DNA of 33,757 nucleotides, taken from contig DBCZ01000084.1 in the NCBI GenBank assembly GCA_002293315.1, positions 2,334 to 36,090 on the forward strand, in the 5' to 3' direction. The notes under the pieces are model-generated. The model did no database searches and had not been told where the DNA came from. It saw only the letters and a program-made list of their open reading frames with translations. Of the stretch, positions 6,649 to 14,007 are shown one piece after another. Numbering within the stretch: position 1 is the first letter of the stretch; the number at the start of each line of letters is the position of its first letter. The position numbers and the translations under genes were made by a program. This stretch comes from Ruminococcaceae bacterium UBA945 (GTDB lineage: Bacteria; Bacillota; Clostridia; Oscillospirales; Acutalibacteraceae).

Positions 6649-8454
6649 TTATTCTTCGTCTTTGGCACTTTGCGCGTCAAAAATGCGCTTGTAAATGCCA
6701 TCTTGGTTAATCAGCTCATTGTGTGTGCCGAGCTGGCTGACGCGCCCCTTGTCGAGGACAAGAATCATGTCTGCGTTCATTATGGTTGTAATTCTGTGCG
6801 CGATGAGAATCGTCGTGCCGTGGATATTCTCATTGATGGATTTCCTTATCTTCGCGTCGGTTTCCATGTCAACGGCGGAGAGCGAATCGTCAAACACCTT
6901 GATGGGGGTATCCTGCATGAGCATTCTCGCGATTGCCACCCGCTGCTTCTGCCCGCCGGAAATCGTCACGCCGCGCTCGCCGAGCTCCGTTTCATAGCCC
7001 TCTGAGAAGGTTTGAATCGTGTCGTCGATAATCGCAAGCTGCGCGTATTTTCTTATCGTGTCGAGGTCGCCTGTTTTGGCGCCGTCAGATATGCTTTCTC
7101 TGAAGGTCTTTGAGAACAAGAACGGCTCCTGCAGAACGATGCCGATATTCTTTCGGAGATAAGAAAGCTCTATATCGCGTATATCCACGCCGCCGATTGT
7201 GATTCTTCCGTTTTTCTCCGGCAGCGCATACAGCCTGTCAAGCAGATACATCAATGTGGACTTTCCGCTGCCCGTCGCGCCCAGAATGCCGAACGTGCTG
7301 CCCTCTTTGACGGTGAAGCTGACGTCCTTCAACACCACGGAAGCGTCGTTATAGCTGAAGCTGACGTTCTCAAAGGCGATATCCTTGTCCATAGGCGGCG
7401 TTTGCGGGTTTTCAATATTCTGTTCTTCCCTTGCATCGAGAATGTCAAAGAGCCTCGTGGAGCTGATGGTCGTTTTACTCAGCTCGCTGAGCAGCCGCCC
7501 GAGGTGACGCGAGGGCCATACAATCATTTGATTATACGCCACGAACGCGAGGAATTCGCCCGCGGAAATTTTATTGTCCACCACAAAGAACACGCCGATT
7601 ACGGTTATCACAAGCACCTGCAGGCCCGCGAACAAGTCGCCAAGCCCCCAGTTAGAGCCCATGATTCTGCCGAGCTTCACCCACTTTGTGGTGAGGGCCT
7701 CGTTCTGCTCGACGAAGCGGTCTATTTCAAACCGCTCTCTGCCGAAGGCGCGCACAACGCGCACGCCTGTGAGGTTCTCCTGCACAAGCGCGGTGAGCGC
7801 ACCCTCCTGCTCGTCGGCCTCACGAAATTTCTTTCCTGTTATGCGGAAGAAAATCATCGAAACCGTGATAACCACCGGCAAAAAGGCCGAGACCACCAGC
7901 GAAAGCTCAACGTTCATCGTGAACATCAAGGCCAGGGAAACCGCCACGAGAAAAACCGTGCGGAAGATTTCCAAAAGCTGGTCGCTCACGAAATTCCTTA
8001 TCAAATCCACATCCTGTGTGCAGCGCTGGATAATATCGCCGGTCTGGTGCGAATTGTGCCAGAAGAACGGAAGGCGCTGAATGTGGTCGTAGAGCTTATT
8101 TCTTATCCTTGCCATCGTGTTCTCGCAGGCCTTTGACATGCTCATTCTCGAGATGAGCATGCAAAGCCCTGAAATCACTGCAAAGCCGAGCGAAATGGCT
8201 GCGCAGACTATAACATTGCTTCTGAGGAAATCTCTGCCGCCGATAGCCTCAATCCAATCAACGAGGAAATCCGGCAAGTTAAACGGCAAATCGTTTATGA
8301 CCGAGTCAACCGTGAAGCGTATGACCTGCGGCGTCATATAGCTCGCGATGACCGAAATTATGACGGTGACAAGCGCCGCCACGAATAAAAGCCGATACCC
8401 TTTGGTAAATGGAAAGAACCGAAGGATATTCGACGATGTATGTTTTTCTTTCAT
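6649..8454 (-). CDS. ABC exporter subunit with degenerate catalytic carboxylate (TM-NBD half-transporter)
   Basis: A 601-residue half-transporter: transmembrane domain (about 15-330) and nucleotide-binding domain with Walker A GATGSGKST (about 388), signature ISGGQKQRVAIAR (about 496) and Walker B IKVFDDSLSAVD (about 512-523). In Walker B the catalytic Glu is replaced by Asp (FDDS in place of xDEA), which is the hallmark of the non-catalytic site in asymmetric heterodimeric exporters such as BmrC/YheI. It is the first gene of the operon and is followed 10 bases later by the subunit with an intact Glu. The ribosome binding site is poor (GGTAGAAG before the ATG), and the gene sits behind a long structured leader, so expression is probably controlled after transcription starts. 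Physiological substrate unknown. Confidence 0.88.
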   Translation of the reverse strand: MKEKHTSSNILRFFPFTKGYRLLFVAALVTVIISVIASYMTPQVIRFTVDSVINDLPFNLPDFLVDWIEAIGGRDFLRSNVIVCAAISLGFAVISGLCMLISRMSMSKACENTMARIRNKLYDHIQRLPFFWHNSHQTGDIIQRCTQDVDLIRNFVSDQLLEIFRTVFLVAVSLALMFTMNVELSLVVSAFLPVVITVSMIFFRITGKKFREADEQEGALTALVQENLTGVRVVRAFGRERFEIDRFVEQNEALTTKWVKLGRIMGSNWGLGDLFAGLQVLVITVIGVFFVVDNKISAGEFLAFVAYNQMIVWPSRHLGRLLSELSKTTISSTRLFDILDAREEQNIENPQTPPMDKDIAFENVSFSYNDASVVLKDVSFTVKEGSTFGILGATGSGKSTLMYLLDRLYALPEKNGRITIGGVDIRDIELSYLRKNIGIVLQEPFLFSKTFRESISDGAKTGDLDTIRKYAQLAIIDDTIQTFSEGYETELGERGVTISGGQKQRVAIARMLMQDTPIKVFDDSLSAVDMETDAKIRKSINENIHGTTILIAHRITTIMNADMILVLDKGRVSQLGTHNELINQDGIYKRIFDAQSAKDEE

Positions 8455-8472
8455 CTTCTACCAACCTGTTTC

Positions 8473-8572
8473 TGCCCATGTCTGTGTGATTCAAGCCGGC
8501 ATATGGGCAATGCGCGGCCGAAGTATACTATCGCAGTTGCTCTCACTAGGGCTCCCCCAATACCCTGTGAGC
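8473..8572 (-). other. Distal leader segment with two hairpins before the ABC start codon
   Basis: Downstream of the leader terminator the minus-strand RNA can form two more hairpins. GCTCAC-AGGG pairs with CCCT-GTGAGAGC (8539-8551 with 8563-8572). TGCCCAT pairs with ATGGGCA (8473-8479 with 8503-8509), ending 18 bases before the ATG. They would exist only in read-through transcripts and could affect access to the weak ribosome binding site. I recognise no known RNA family. Confidence 0.35.
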
Positions 8573-8619
8573 AGAAAAAAATATGGCGTTCAGCTTATCA
8601 CGGTTAAGCTGAGAGCCAT
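8573..8619 (-). terminator. Intrinsic terminator inside the ABC exporter leader
   Basis: On the minus strand ATGGC-TCT-CAGCTTA (8619-8605) pairs with TAAGCTG-AAC-GCCAT (8597-8583): 5 bp and 7 bp stems with a 3x3 internal loop and a 7-base apical loop. It is followed at once by ATTTTTTTCTG, a run of seven U. It lies about 120 bases before the start codon of the operon it precedes, which is the arrangement of an attenuator rather than of a gene end. Confidence 0.75.
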
Positions 8620-8771
8620 TTTCAAGATAAAACGCAAGGCATATACCAATTCATATCGCTTCAAACAAATCACACACCATTAAATAAGCAATCTCCAATC
8701 AGCAAAATCACTTGCGTCCTCCCGCCCAAGAATCGCCGCTGTTGTTCGTCGTATTCTTGGGAAACAACGGC
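8576..8771 (-). ncRNA. Structured attenuator leader RNA of the ABC exporter operon
   Basis: Transcription from the minus-strand promoter (start predicted near 8771) gives a leader of about 195 bases up to the U-run. Elements in order: (a) CCCAAGAAT/ATTCTTGGG (8761-8753 with 8733-8725), with GTTGTT/AACAAC in a crossing, pseudoknot-like arrangement; (b) a closing helix ACGCAAG (8717-8711) with CTTGCGT (8638-8632); (c) two tiny reading frames inside that helix; (d) the intrinsic terminator (8619-8573). The layout fits either a riboswitch or ribosome-mediated attenuation, known for the bmrB leader of the B. subtilis bmrCD drug exporter. It does not match a riboswitch class that I know. A stand-alone small RNA ending at the terminator is possible too. 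Confidence 0.45.
8622..8680 (-). other. Two tiny overlapping leader reading frames
   Basis: MVCDLFEAI (8680-8651) and MNWYMPCVLS (8654-8622) overlap by ATGA, a stop/start arrangement typical of coupled translation. The first has GGAG 12 bases upstream of its ATG, which is rather far; the second has GAAG 4 bases upstream. The second stops 2 bases before the terminator stem, and its codons cover the 3' strand of the leader's closing helix. A ribosome held near its end would cover the terminator arm. Whether either is translated is unknown. Confidence 0.25.
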
Positions 8772-8777
8772 AAGGTT

Positions 8778-8806
8778 ATTTTATCTCTCTATAATAGAAA
8801 AGTCAA
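8778..8806 (-). promoter_or_regulatory. Promoter of the ABC exporter operon
   Basis: Minus strand: TTGACT (8801-8806), 17-base spacer, TAAAAT (8778-8783). Predicted start near 8771, about 316 bases before the ATG at 8454. It is divergent from the S-layer protein promoter 28 bases away. Confidence 0.7.
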
Positions 8807-8834
8807 GCTTTGTTTGAGAGGGCGTTGAGTGCTG

Positions 8835-8863
8835 TTGACAATGTGAGTTATAAATGATAAAAT
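8835..8863 (+). promoter_or_regulatory. Promoter of the S-layer-homology protein
   Basis: A consensus TTGACA (8835-8840), a 17-base spacer and TAAAAT (8858-8863), about 46 bases before the ATG. The rest of the 455-base intergenic region is occupied by the divergent ABC promoter and leader. Confidence 0.8.
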
Positions 8864-8909
8864 TTATTTACATAAAGCAGGAAGCATTCTTAATATAGGA
8901 GGATTTGTT

Positions 8910-10571
8910 ATGAAGAGAACAATCAGCGTTCTCGTGACAGCTGTTCTCATGCTGCTCTGCGTTTTGCCGGCCGGGGCGGCGCAAGAGGAGAGAGAGGCGG
9001 TAAGCCGCACGGTGCTTGCCTTCCTTGAGGACTACACGATTAACCATATTCATTATGGCACGAATGATTTATCCGGCTATCTTCTGCCGCAGGATGCCGA
9101 CGCCTCCCCGTTTTTGAAAACAGCGGAGGTAAATCAGGGTTTTTCCGCGTTTACTGTGGATAAAAACATAAAAGCCTATCTTGAAAAGAAGATTGCCGAT
9201 AGCCAGGAAATTATGCGCGCAGATAATACCGTAAGAGAAAATCTGAGAATCAGCTTCTCCGATATTAAAATGGCCGCAGCTGGTGATATTGCCCTGGCAC
9301 AGCTGCAGGTGTTCATTGAATTTCATTATCCCGGGGCAGCGTATGACAGCGCAATGATGCCGCGCTATCTTCTCAGCCTTGTTAAAACAGGCGGAAAGTG
9401 GATAGTCGCCGATGTGATTTCCGACGACCCGATTGACAGAGGCAACGGAAAGCACTATACCGAGCCGGATAATTTAGAAGGGCCGGAGCCGCCCGAAAAT
9501 GATTTGCCGCTGATATATGATTATACAGACGTGCAGGGGCACTGGGCTTACACTTATATAAATAATGTCCTTGAAGACGGCTATTTCAACGGAACAAGCC
9601 CGACCACGTTTTCACCAAACGAATCTATGTCGAGAGGCATGTTCGTGACGGTTCTCGGAAGGATGGCGAATGCGGATTTAAGCAGCAATTCCCCGTCTCC
9701 GTTCAGTGACGTCAGAGCAGGAGCTTACTATGCTCCGTATGTCAACTGGGCGGTGCAAAAGGGCATCGTGAAGGGCGTCTCACCTAAGCTCTTCAAGCCC
9801 GATGATTCAGTGACGAGAGAGCAGATTATCCTCATGCTTTCGCGCTTTTTGGCGAGAGACGAGTTTGACCCATTGGGGCAGTTCCCGTGTGAGGTAGACT
9901 CAGACACGCCGAATTTCCAGGACATAGACAAGACCTCGGCGGAGTTCAAGAATAACTATCTTGCGTTCTATCAAGCGTCGATTATAGAGGGAAGAAGCCC
10001 GACCTCATTTGCGCCGCACAGCTTTATCACGCGCGCGGAGGCCGCGAAAATCTTTGCCCTTACGGGTCGCATGCTCGCCGGCGACGTTAAATTCTATGGA
10101 GATGCAGCGATGACATTCACCGTGCCGTGGTATTGGCTGGATAGGGTTTCGTCATGGCCGATGGGAGATAATTTCGCATTTGGCAGGGACCCGGACACCT
10201 CCTTCCATGCGAAGAGCTTCTGGGAAAGCTACGAGCGTAATGACAGAGACGTAGACGGATACACCGGGCTTCTCTTCAGCTTCTACTTTGTTGAAGACGC
10301 CGAAGGCAATATGGCTTCCTTCAAAAATGCAGACGGAAGCTGGAAAGCCGGCTTCTCCTTTTTCGCGAACGCACGGGCAACAAATTGGCTTAACCCTGAA
10401 ACTATGGCAGAAGAAACGCGCGATTTTGTTATTGTCCTCCACAAACCGGTTGTGCCGAACTTCGAGCCGGGCGACGCTTTGGGAGAAAAGCTGTATAAAA
10501 GGCTTGAAAAGGACGTCACCAGGGTGATTGAAAGCGTAGAGTTCGACCAGAATATTACCATTCTGCCATAA
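8910..10571 (+). CDS. Secreted S-layer-homology (SLH) domain protein
   Basis: A 553-residue exported protein. Residues 1-24 are a signal peptide (basic start, hydrophobic core, cleavage after AGA). Residues about 30-195 form an uncharacterised region with pairs of long helices and strands. Three SLH domains follow: about 204-255 (DVQGHWAYTYINNV...), 267-320 (DVRAGAYYAPYVNWAV...GIVKG) and 335-385 (DIDKTSAEFKNNYLAF...ITRAEAAKI). Three SLH repeats normally bind pyruvylated secondary cell-wall polymer, anchoring the protein to the envelope. The C-terminal part (about 395-553) contains no domain I recognise. AGGAGG (8897-8902) marks the start, and the gene is a single unit between its own promoter and terminator. 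SLH domains in the centre rather than at an end is slightly unusual. Confidence 0.87.
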   Translation: MKRTISVLVTAVLMLLCVLPAGAAQEEREAVSRTVLAFLEDYTINHIHYGTNDLSGYLLPQDADASPFLKTAEVNQGFSAFTVDKNIKAYLEKKIADSQEIMRADNTVRENLRISFSDIKMAAAGDIALAQLQVFIEFHYPGAAYDSAMMPRYLLSLVKTGGKWIVADVISDDPIDRGNGKHYTEPDNLEGPEPPENDLPLIYDYTDVQGHWAYTYINNVLEDGYFNGTSPTTFSPNESMSRGMFVTVLGRMANADLSSNSPSPFSDVRAGAYYAPYVNWAVQKGIVKGVSPKLFKPDDSVTREQIILMLSRFLARDEFDPLGQFPCEVDSDTPNFQDIDKTSAEFKNNYLAFYQASIIEGRSPTSFAPHSFITRAEAAKIFALTGRMLAGDVKFYGDAAMTFTVPWYWLDRVSSWPMGDNFAFGRDPDTSFHAKSFWESYERNDRDVDGYTGLLFSFYFVEDAEGNMASFKNADGSWKAGFSFFANARATNWLNPETMAEETRDFVIVLHKPVVPNFEPGDALGEKLYKRLEKDVTRVIESVEFDQNITILP

Positions 10572-10576
10572 CTTAG

Positions 10577-10605
10577 AAATCTTCTCTGACAGGGGAGATT
10601 TTTTT
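10577..10605 (+). terminator. Intrinsic terminator of the SLH protein gene
   Basis: AAATCTTCTCT pairs with AGGGGAGATTT (11 bp including G-U pairs, loop GAC), followed by a U-run to 10605. It begins 6 bases after the stop codon. Confidence 0.85.
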
Positions 10606-10742
10606 GCCTCTTTGCGGAGAACCGCATTTGCGCGCCCGACAAAAAAATGTGGATTTTTAGTGATAAACATGATAAAATGTAATTGGAATTAAAGGATTTA
10701 GTTTATTTCATGATAAAAATACATCATTTTCGGAGGTGCACC

Positions 10743-11066
10743 ATGAAGCTAATACTTGCGATTGTCAGCAATGACGACAGCGGCGCCGTCTCATCGGCCT
10801 TGACGAGAGAGGGATATTCCGTCACGAAGCTTGCCACAACAGGCGGCTTTCTCATGGCGGGGAACACAACGTTCATCGCCGGTGTAGACGATGAAAAGGT
10901 TGATGATGTCATCAGCATTATTTCCAAGCAGAGCAGCAGAAGAACGCAGATTGTCCCGAGCGCCTCAACAATGGACGTCGGCATGTACACCTCATTCCCG
11001 GTTGAGGTCACGGTCGGAGGCTCAACGATTTTCGTGCTCAATGTGGATAGATTTGAAAAGGTCTGA
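10743..11066 (+). CDS. darA: Cyclic-di-AMP receptor protein (DarA/PstA, YaaQ family)
   Basis: A 107-residue PII-like protein. The family signature is clear: AIVSNDDSGAVSSALTREGYSVTKLATTGGFLMAGNTT spans residues 5-42 (in two halves: NDDSG and TKLATTGGFL), followed by a GVDDEKVDDVISII helix and the C-terminal FVLNVDRFEKV strand. DarA/PstA trimers bind c-di-AMP between subunits; the downstream target is unknown. The frame is open back to 10683, but CGGAGGTG (10730-10737) before ATG 10743 and the normal family length fix the start there. It is the first gene of the darA-holB-ricT-fic unit. In B. subtilis the order is tmk-yaaQ-yaaR-holB-yaaT; tmk and yaaR are missing here. Confidence 0.9.
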   Translation: MKLILAIVSNDDSGAVSSALTREGYSVTKLATTGGFLMAGNTTFIAGVDDEKVDDVISIISKQSSRRTQIVPSASTMDVGMYTSFPVEVTVGGSTIFVLNVDRFEKV

Positions 11067-11072
11067 TATTTG

Positions 11073-12035
11073 ATGAATCTCAATTCATTTGTGGGGAACA
11101 GCCAGGTTAAGAAATTCCTCTCCGACGCAAAGGACGGCGGGAGGTTTCCTCACGCGGTTATTTTTCAGGGAGAGGCCGGCACGGGCAAGAAGACGCTTGC
11201 GAAGCTTGTGGCCAATGCGCTTGTGTGCAGGGATGCAAATGCTCCGTGCGGCGAATGCCCCGCGTGCAAAAGGGCGAGGGCGGGCTCGCATCCGGACATC
11301 AGAATCGAAGAGGGGAGTGGGGCGACCCGCTCCCTCAATGTTGAAGCGGCTAAAAGGATAATCCTCGACTCGCACAGAATGCCCGAAGAAGCGGATTACA
11401 ACATCTATCTGTTGTTCGTCGAGAACAAAATGCCCGAGGTCACGCAGAACAAGCTGCTCAAGCTGATAGAAGAGCCGCCCGGCAACACCGTATTTATCAT
11501 CACGGTCCCCTCGGCTGAAAGCCTCTTGCCGACGATTCGCTCGCGTTCACAGATTTTCTCCCTGCGCCCGGTAGCCGTCAATGAGGCGGCAGACTATGGC
11601 CGCATGATCGGCATGGAGAGCGCAGAGGCCGAGAGGCTGGCGGCACTCTGCGGCGGGAATATCGGGCGAATGCTTCAGGAGAGAGGCGAGGGAGAAGAGG
11701 CATATGCAACTGCGGCGGCGGAGAGAATCGCGCTTGCCTCGGCGGAGAGAAATACCGAAAGGCTGTTGGAAGAGACAGCGCCGCTCATAAAGAATAGACA
11801 GCTCACAGGTGAGGTGCTTGAACGGCTCGGGTTGATTTTACGTGACGGCGCGGTGCTGAAAGCCGGAGGAAGCGAGCTGCTTTCGCCTGGAGGCGAGGCG
11901 GCAGAAGAGCTCACAAAGCGCTCGGCGGGCGATTTGCTTAAGCTGCTTGACGCAGTGACTGAGCACAGGAAAAAGCTTGAAAGAAATGCGAATATGCCGC
12001 TGCTCATCACGAGCCTCTGCGCGGCGTTGGCTTAA
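11073..12035 (+). CDS. holB: DNA polymerase III subunit delta'
   Basis: A 320-residue AAA+ clamp-loader subunit. Residues 1-25 (FVGNSQVKKFLSDAKDGGRFPHA) open the ATPase domain. Walker A is GEAGTGKKT (about 33-41), and a four-cysteine zinc module C-x8-C-x2-C-x2-C follows at about 52-66. Near 115-160 come the KLLKLIEEPPGNTVFIIT segment and the sensor-like TIRSRSQIF (SRC-like) motif, typical of delta'/gamma. As in other delta' proteins the ATPase is probably non-hydrolysing and scaffolds the clamp loader that places the beta sliding clamp. The start is ATG 11073; TTG 11070 directly before it is the alternative. AAAGG (11057-11061), inside the end of darA, is the ribosome binding site, so the two genes are coupled (6-base gap). 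The C-terminal collar domain is somewhat short. Confidence 0.9.
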   Translation: MNLNSFVGNSQVKKFLSDAKDGGRFPHAVIFQGEAGTGKKTLAKLVANALVCRDANAPCGECPACKRARAGSHPDIRIEEGSGATRSLNVEAAKRIILDSHRMPEEADYNIYLLFVENKMPEVTQNKLLKLIEEPPGNTVFIITVPSAESLLPTIRSRSQIFSLRPVAVNEAADYGRMIGMESAEAERLAALCGGNIGRMLQERGEGEEAYATAAAERIALASAERNTERLLEETAPLIKNRQLTGEVLERLGLILRDGAVLKAGGSELLSPGGEAAEELTKRSAGDLLKLLDAVTEHRKKLERNANMPLLITSLCAALA

Positions 12036-12055
12036 AATAAATATTGGAGAAGAAA

Positions 12056-12922
12056 ATGGAGATAGTAGGAATAAAGTTCAAAGACACAGGCAAGGTGTAT
12101 TATTTCGACCCAAAAGGGATAAAAATGCAGCTTGGCGACAAGGCTATAGTCGAGACGGCCAGAGGACTTGAATGTGGTGAGGTTGCGCTGGCGAACAAAA
12201 ATGTGGCGGAGGAGAATATCGTTCAGCCGCTTAAAAAGGTGGTTCGCAAGGCAACGGACGCAGACATAAACAAGGTGAGTGAGAACGCGCAGAAGGAGAA
12301 AGACGCCTTCGTGCAGTGCGAGCAGAAAATCGAAGAGCATAAGCTTGAGATGAAGCTCGTCGATGTTGAAATCACGTTTGACAACACCAAGATTCTCTTT
12401 TATTTCACGGCTGACGGCAGGGTGGATTTTCGTGAGCTCGTCAAGGATTTAGCCGGTCTTTTCCGCACAAGGATTGAGCTGAGGCAAATCGGCGTGCGAG
12501 ACGAAGCCAAGATGATTGGCGGCATAGGCATATGCGGGCGGCCGTTCTGCTGCACGTCATATCTCAACGGCTTCCAGCCGGTTTCAATCAAAATGGCGAA
12601 GGAGCAGGGGCTTTCATTGAATCCCGTGAAGATTTCGGGCGTTTGCGGACGTTTGATGTGCTGTCTTAAATATGAGCAGGAGGCCTACCTCGACCTTCTT
12701 CGCACGACGCCGAAGGTGAATGCGATCGTCAATACAGCCGAGGGCAGGGGAATTGTCGTGGACCAGAACCTTCTCACCGGCAAGCTCACGGTTCGCCTTG
12801 ACAAGGACCCGGACGCCGCCCCTCAGGTCTTCAAGGTCAGCGAGGTTAAGGTGATAAAGGACGGCAGAATTCAAGTGGATAAAAAAGAGATTGACGAGCT
12901 GAGGAATCTGGAAGAGAGCTAA
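12056..12922 (+). CDS. ricT: PSP1-domain protein RicT (YaaT)
   Basis: A 288-residue protein of the PSP1/YaaT family. The N-terminal SH3-like part (IVGIKFKDTGKVYYFDP) is followed by the PSP1 core with the strict cysteine clusters GICGRPFCC (C160, C165, C166) and GVCGRLMCC (C197, C202, C203). In B. subtilis RicT joins RicA and RicF in the Ric (Y) complex, which binds [4Fe-4S] clusters and guides RNase Y in maturing operon mRNAs. RicA and RicF are not in this window. The longest frame begins at TTG 12044, but GGAGAAG (12046-12052) overlaps that codon and serves ATG 12056. It lies 20 bases after holB, as in other Firmicutes. The C-terminal 20 residues are charged. Confidence 0.9.
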   Translation: MEIVGIKFKDTGKVYYFDPKGIKMQLGDKAIVETARGLECGEVALANKNVAEENIVQPLKKVVRKATDADINKVSENAQKEKDAFVQCEQKIEEHKLEMKLVDVEITFDNTKILFYFTADGRVDFRELVKDLAGLFRTRIELRQIGVRDEAKMIGGIGICGRPFCCTSYLNGFQPVSIKMAKEQGLSLNPVKISGVCGRLMCCLKYEQEAYLDLLRTTPKVNAIVNTAEGRGIVVDQNLLTGKLTVRLDKDPDAAPQVFKVSEVKVIKDGRIQVDKKEIDELRNLEES

Positions 12923-12947
12923 GGTGGAGTCAGCAGGAAGTGAAGCT

Positions 12948-13676
12948 ATGAGCATAGCCCTTTACAATCAATTACTTGAAGAGAAAAAGGCAGCATATAA
13001 GGGCGGTATATATCGCCTTAGCCAAATAATGTTTGCATATAACAGCAACCGTATAGAGGGAAGTAAGCTCACCGAGGAGCAAACGAGATTTATTTTTGAA
13101 ACAAACACCGTAATATCAAAAGACGAGGAGAGCATCAACGTTGACGACATCACAGAAGCCGCCAACCATTTTGCTCTCTTTGATTATATGCTGGAAACTG
13201 CGCCTTGCCCGCTAAGTGAAGACATGATTAAGGAATATCATGCCATCTTAAAAAGGGGAACGTCAGACTCGCGCCTTTCGTGGTTCAGGGTAGGTGAGTA
13301 TAAGTCCTTGCAGAACACTGTCGGAGATTTGACGGTGACCTCTGCGCCCGAAAAGGTCGCTGAAGATATGAGCGCGATGCTGAAAAGATACGATACTAAA
13401 GAAAATGTTTCATTTGAAAGCCTCGTTGATTTTCATTACCGATTTGAAAAGATTCACCCGTTCCAAGACGGCAACGGGCGCGTGGGGCGAATGATTATGT
13501 TTAAGGAATGCCTGAAAAACGGCATAATCCCTTTCATCATTGAAGACCAAAACAAAGCTTTTTACTATCGCGGGCTTTCAGAATATCCGAAAGAGCCTGG
13601 GTATTTACTTGAAACCTGCCGGCACGCGCAGGATATATACGGAGCGATGTGTGAAAAGTATGTTCCACTGCAATAA
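12948..13676 (+). CDS. Fic-family protein (class II, N-terminal inhibitory motif)
   Basis: A 242-residue Fic-fold protein. The catalytic motif HPFQDGNGRVGR starts at His170 and is complete (HPFx(D/E)GNGRxxR), so it should transfer AMP or another nucleotide monophosphate to a hydroxyl side chain. The N-terminal motif SNRIEG (Ser33-Gly38) fits the inhibitory helix consensus (S/T)xxxE(G/N), with Glu37 expected to block ATP gamma-phosphate placement, which makes this a class II self-inhibited Fic. There is no separate winged-helix or antitoxin domain. The frame is open from GTG 12924, but AGGAAG (12935-12940) and ATG 12948 give the better start. It begins 25 bases after ricT and appears to be the last gene of that operon. 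The target protein is unknown. Confidence 0.88.
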   Translation: MSIALYNQLLEEKKAAYKGGIYRLSQIMFAYNSNRIEGSKLTEEQTRFIFETNTVISKDEESINVDDITEAANHFALFDYMLETAPCPLSEDMIKEYHAILKRGTSDSRLSWFRVGEYKSLQNTVGDLTVTSAPEKVAEDMSAMLKRYDTKENVSFESLVDFHYRFEKIHPFQDGNGRVGRMIMFKECLKNGIIPFIIEDQNKAFYYRGLSEYPKEPGYLLETCRHAQDIYGAMCEKYVPLQ

Positions 13677-13681
13677 AAGCT

Positions 13682-13709
13682 TTGATTTTTTTAAATAATA
13701 TGTTATCAT
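13682..13709 (+). promoter_or_regulatory. Promoter of the ferredoxin gene
   Basis: TTGATT (13682-13687), 16-base spacer, TATCAT (13704-13709), about 36 bases before the ferredoxin ATG. It is separate from the preceding fic gene, which ends at 13676. Confidence 0.5.
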
Positions 13710-13745
13710 GTTCATGTAAAAATCATTCTAAACGGAGGTGCTGAT

Positions 13746-13916
13746 ATGGCATATAAAATTGGTGATGACTGCATTTCTTGCGGCGCATGCGCGGGCGTTT
13801 GCCCGGTTGAAGCGATTTCAGAGGGCGACGGCAAGTATGTGATTGACGCAGGCAAATGCACAGACTGCGGCTCATGCGAGGCCACCTGCCCCGTATCGAC
13901 AATCAGCGCAGGCTGA
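13746..13916 (+). CDS. 2[4Fe-4S] ferredoxin
   Basis: A 56-residue clostridial-type ferredoxin. Two CxxCxxCxxxCP motifs (C9-C12-C15-C19-P and C38-C41-C44-C48-P) bind two low-potential [4Fe-4S] clusters, and the internal two-fold repeat is clear (DDCISCGACAGVCPVEAI against GKCTDCGSCEATCPVSTI). It carries electrons for enzymes such as pyruvate:ferredoxin oxidoreductase and hydrogenase, which fits an anaerobe. GGAGGTG (13734-13740) marks the start. The gene has its own promoter and terminator, so it is a single-gene unit although it lies inside the darA-to-rsmI cluster. It is short enough to be missed by a minimum-length ORF filter. Identification is secure; its specific partner is not known. Confidence 0.95.
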   Translation: MAYKIGDDCISCGACAGVCPVEAISEGDGKYVIDAGKCTDCGSCEATCPVSTISAG

Positions 13917-13930
13917 GTTAAAACAACGGA

Positions 13931-13957
13931 AAGCTTGGTGATTGCCAAGCTTTTTTG
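13931..13957 (+). terminator. Intrinsic terminator of the ferredoxin gene
   Basis: AAAGCTTGG pairs with CCAAGCTTT around TGATTG, followed by a T-run to 13957. It begins 14 bases after the ferredoxin stop codon. Confidence 0.88.
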
Positions 13958-14007
13958 TTTGTTCTTAGCAGATAATTTTAGTAGAAGGAAGAGAGAAAGG
14001 GCGGAGT

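Noticed and set aside
8306..8494. 62-codon frame starting in the ABC leader
   Set aside because: It overlaps the ABC gene in another frame and has no ribosome binding site or conserved pattern.
8576..8771. Known riboswitch class (e.g. guanidine, THF, preQ1, T-box)
   Set aside because: I could not find the conserved core of any class I know; only helices and a terminator are visible, so it is called a leader of unknown type.
10673..10678. TAAAAT upstream of darA as a promoter
   Set aside because: The bases at the -35 position (TGGATT region) match poorly, so it was not listed, although a promoter after the terminator at 10605 must exist.
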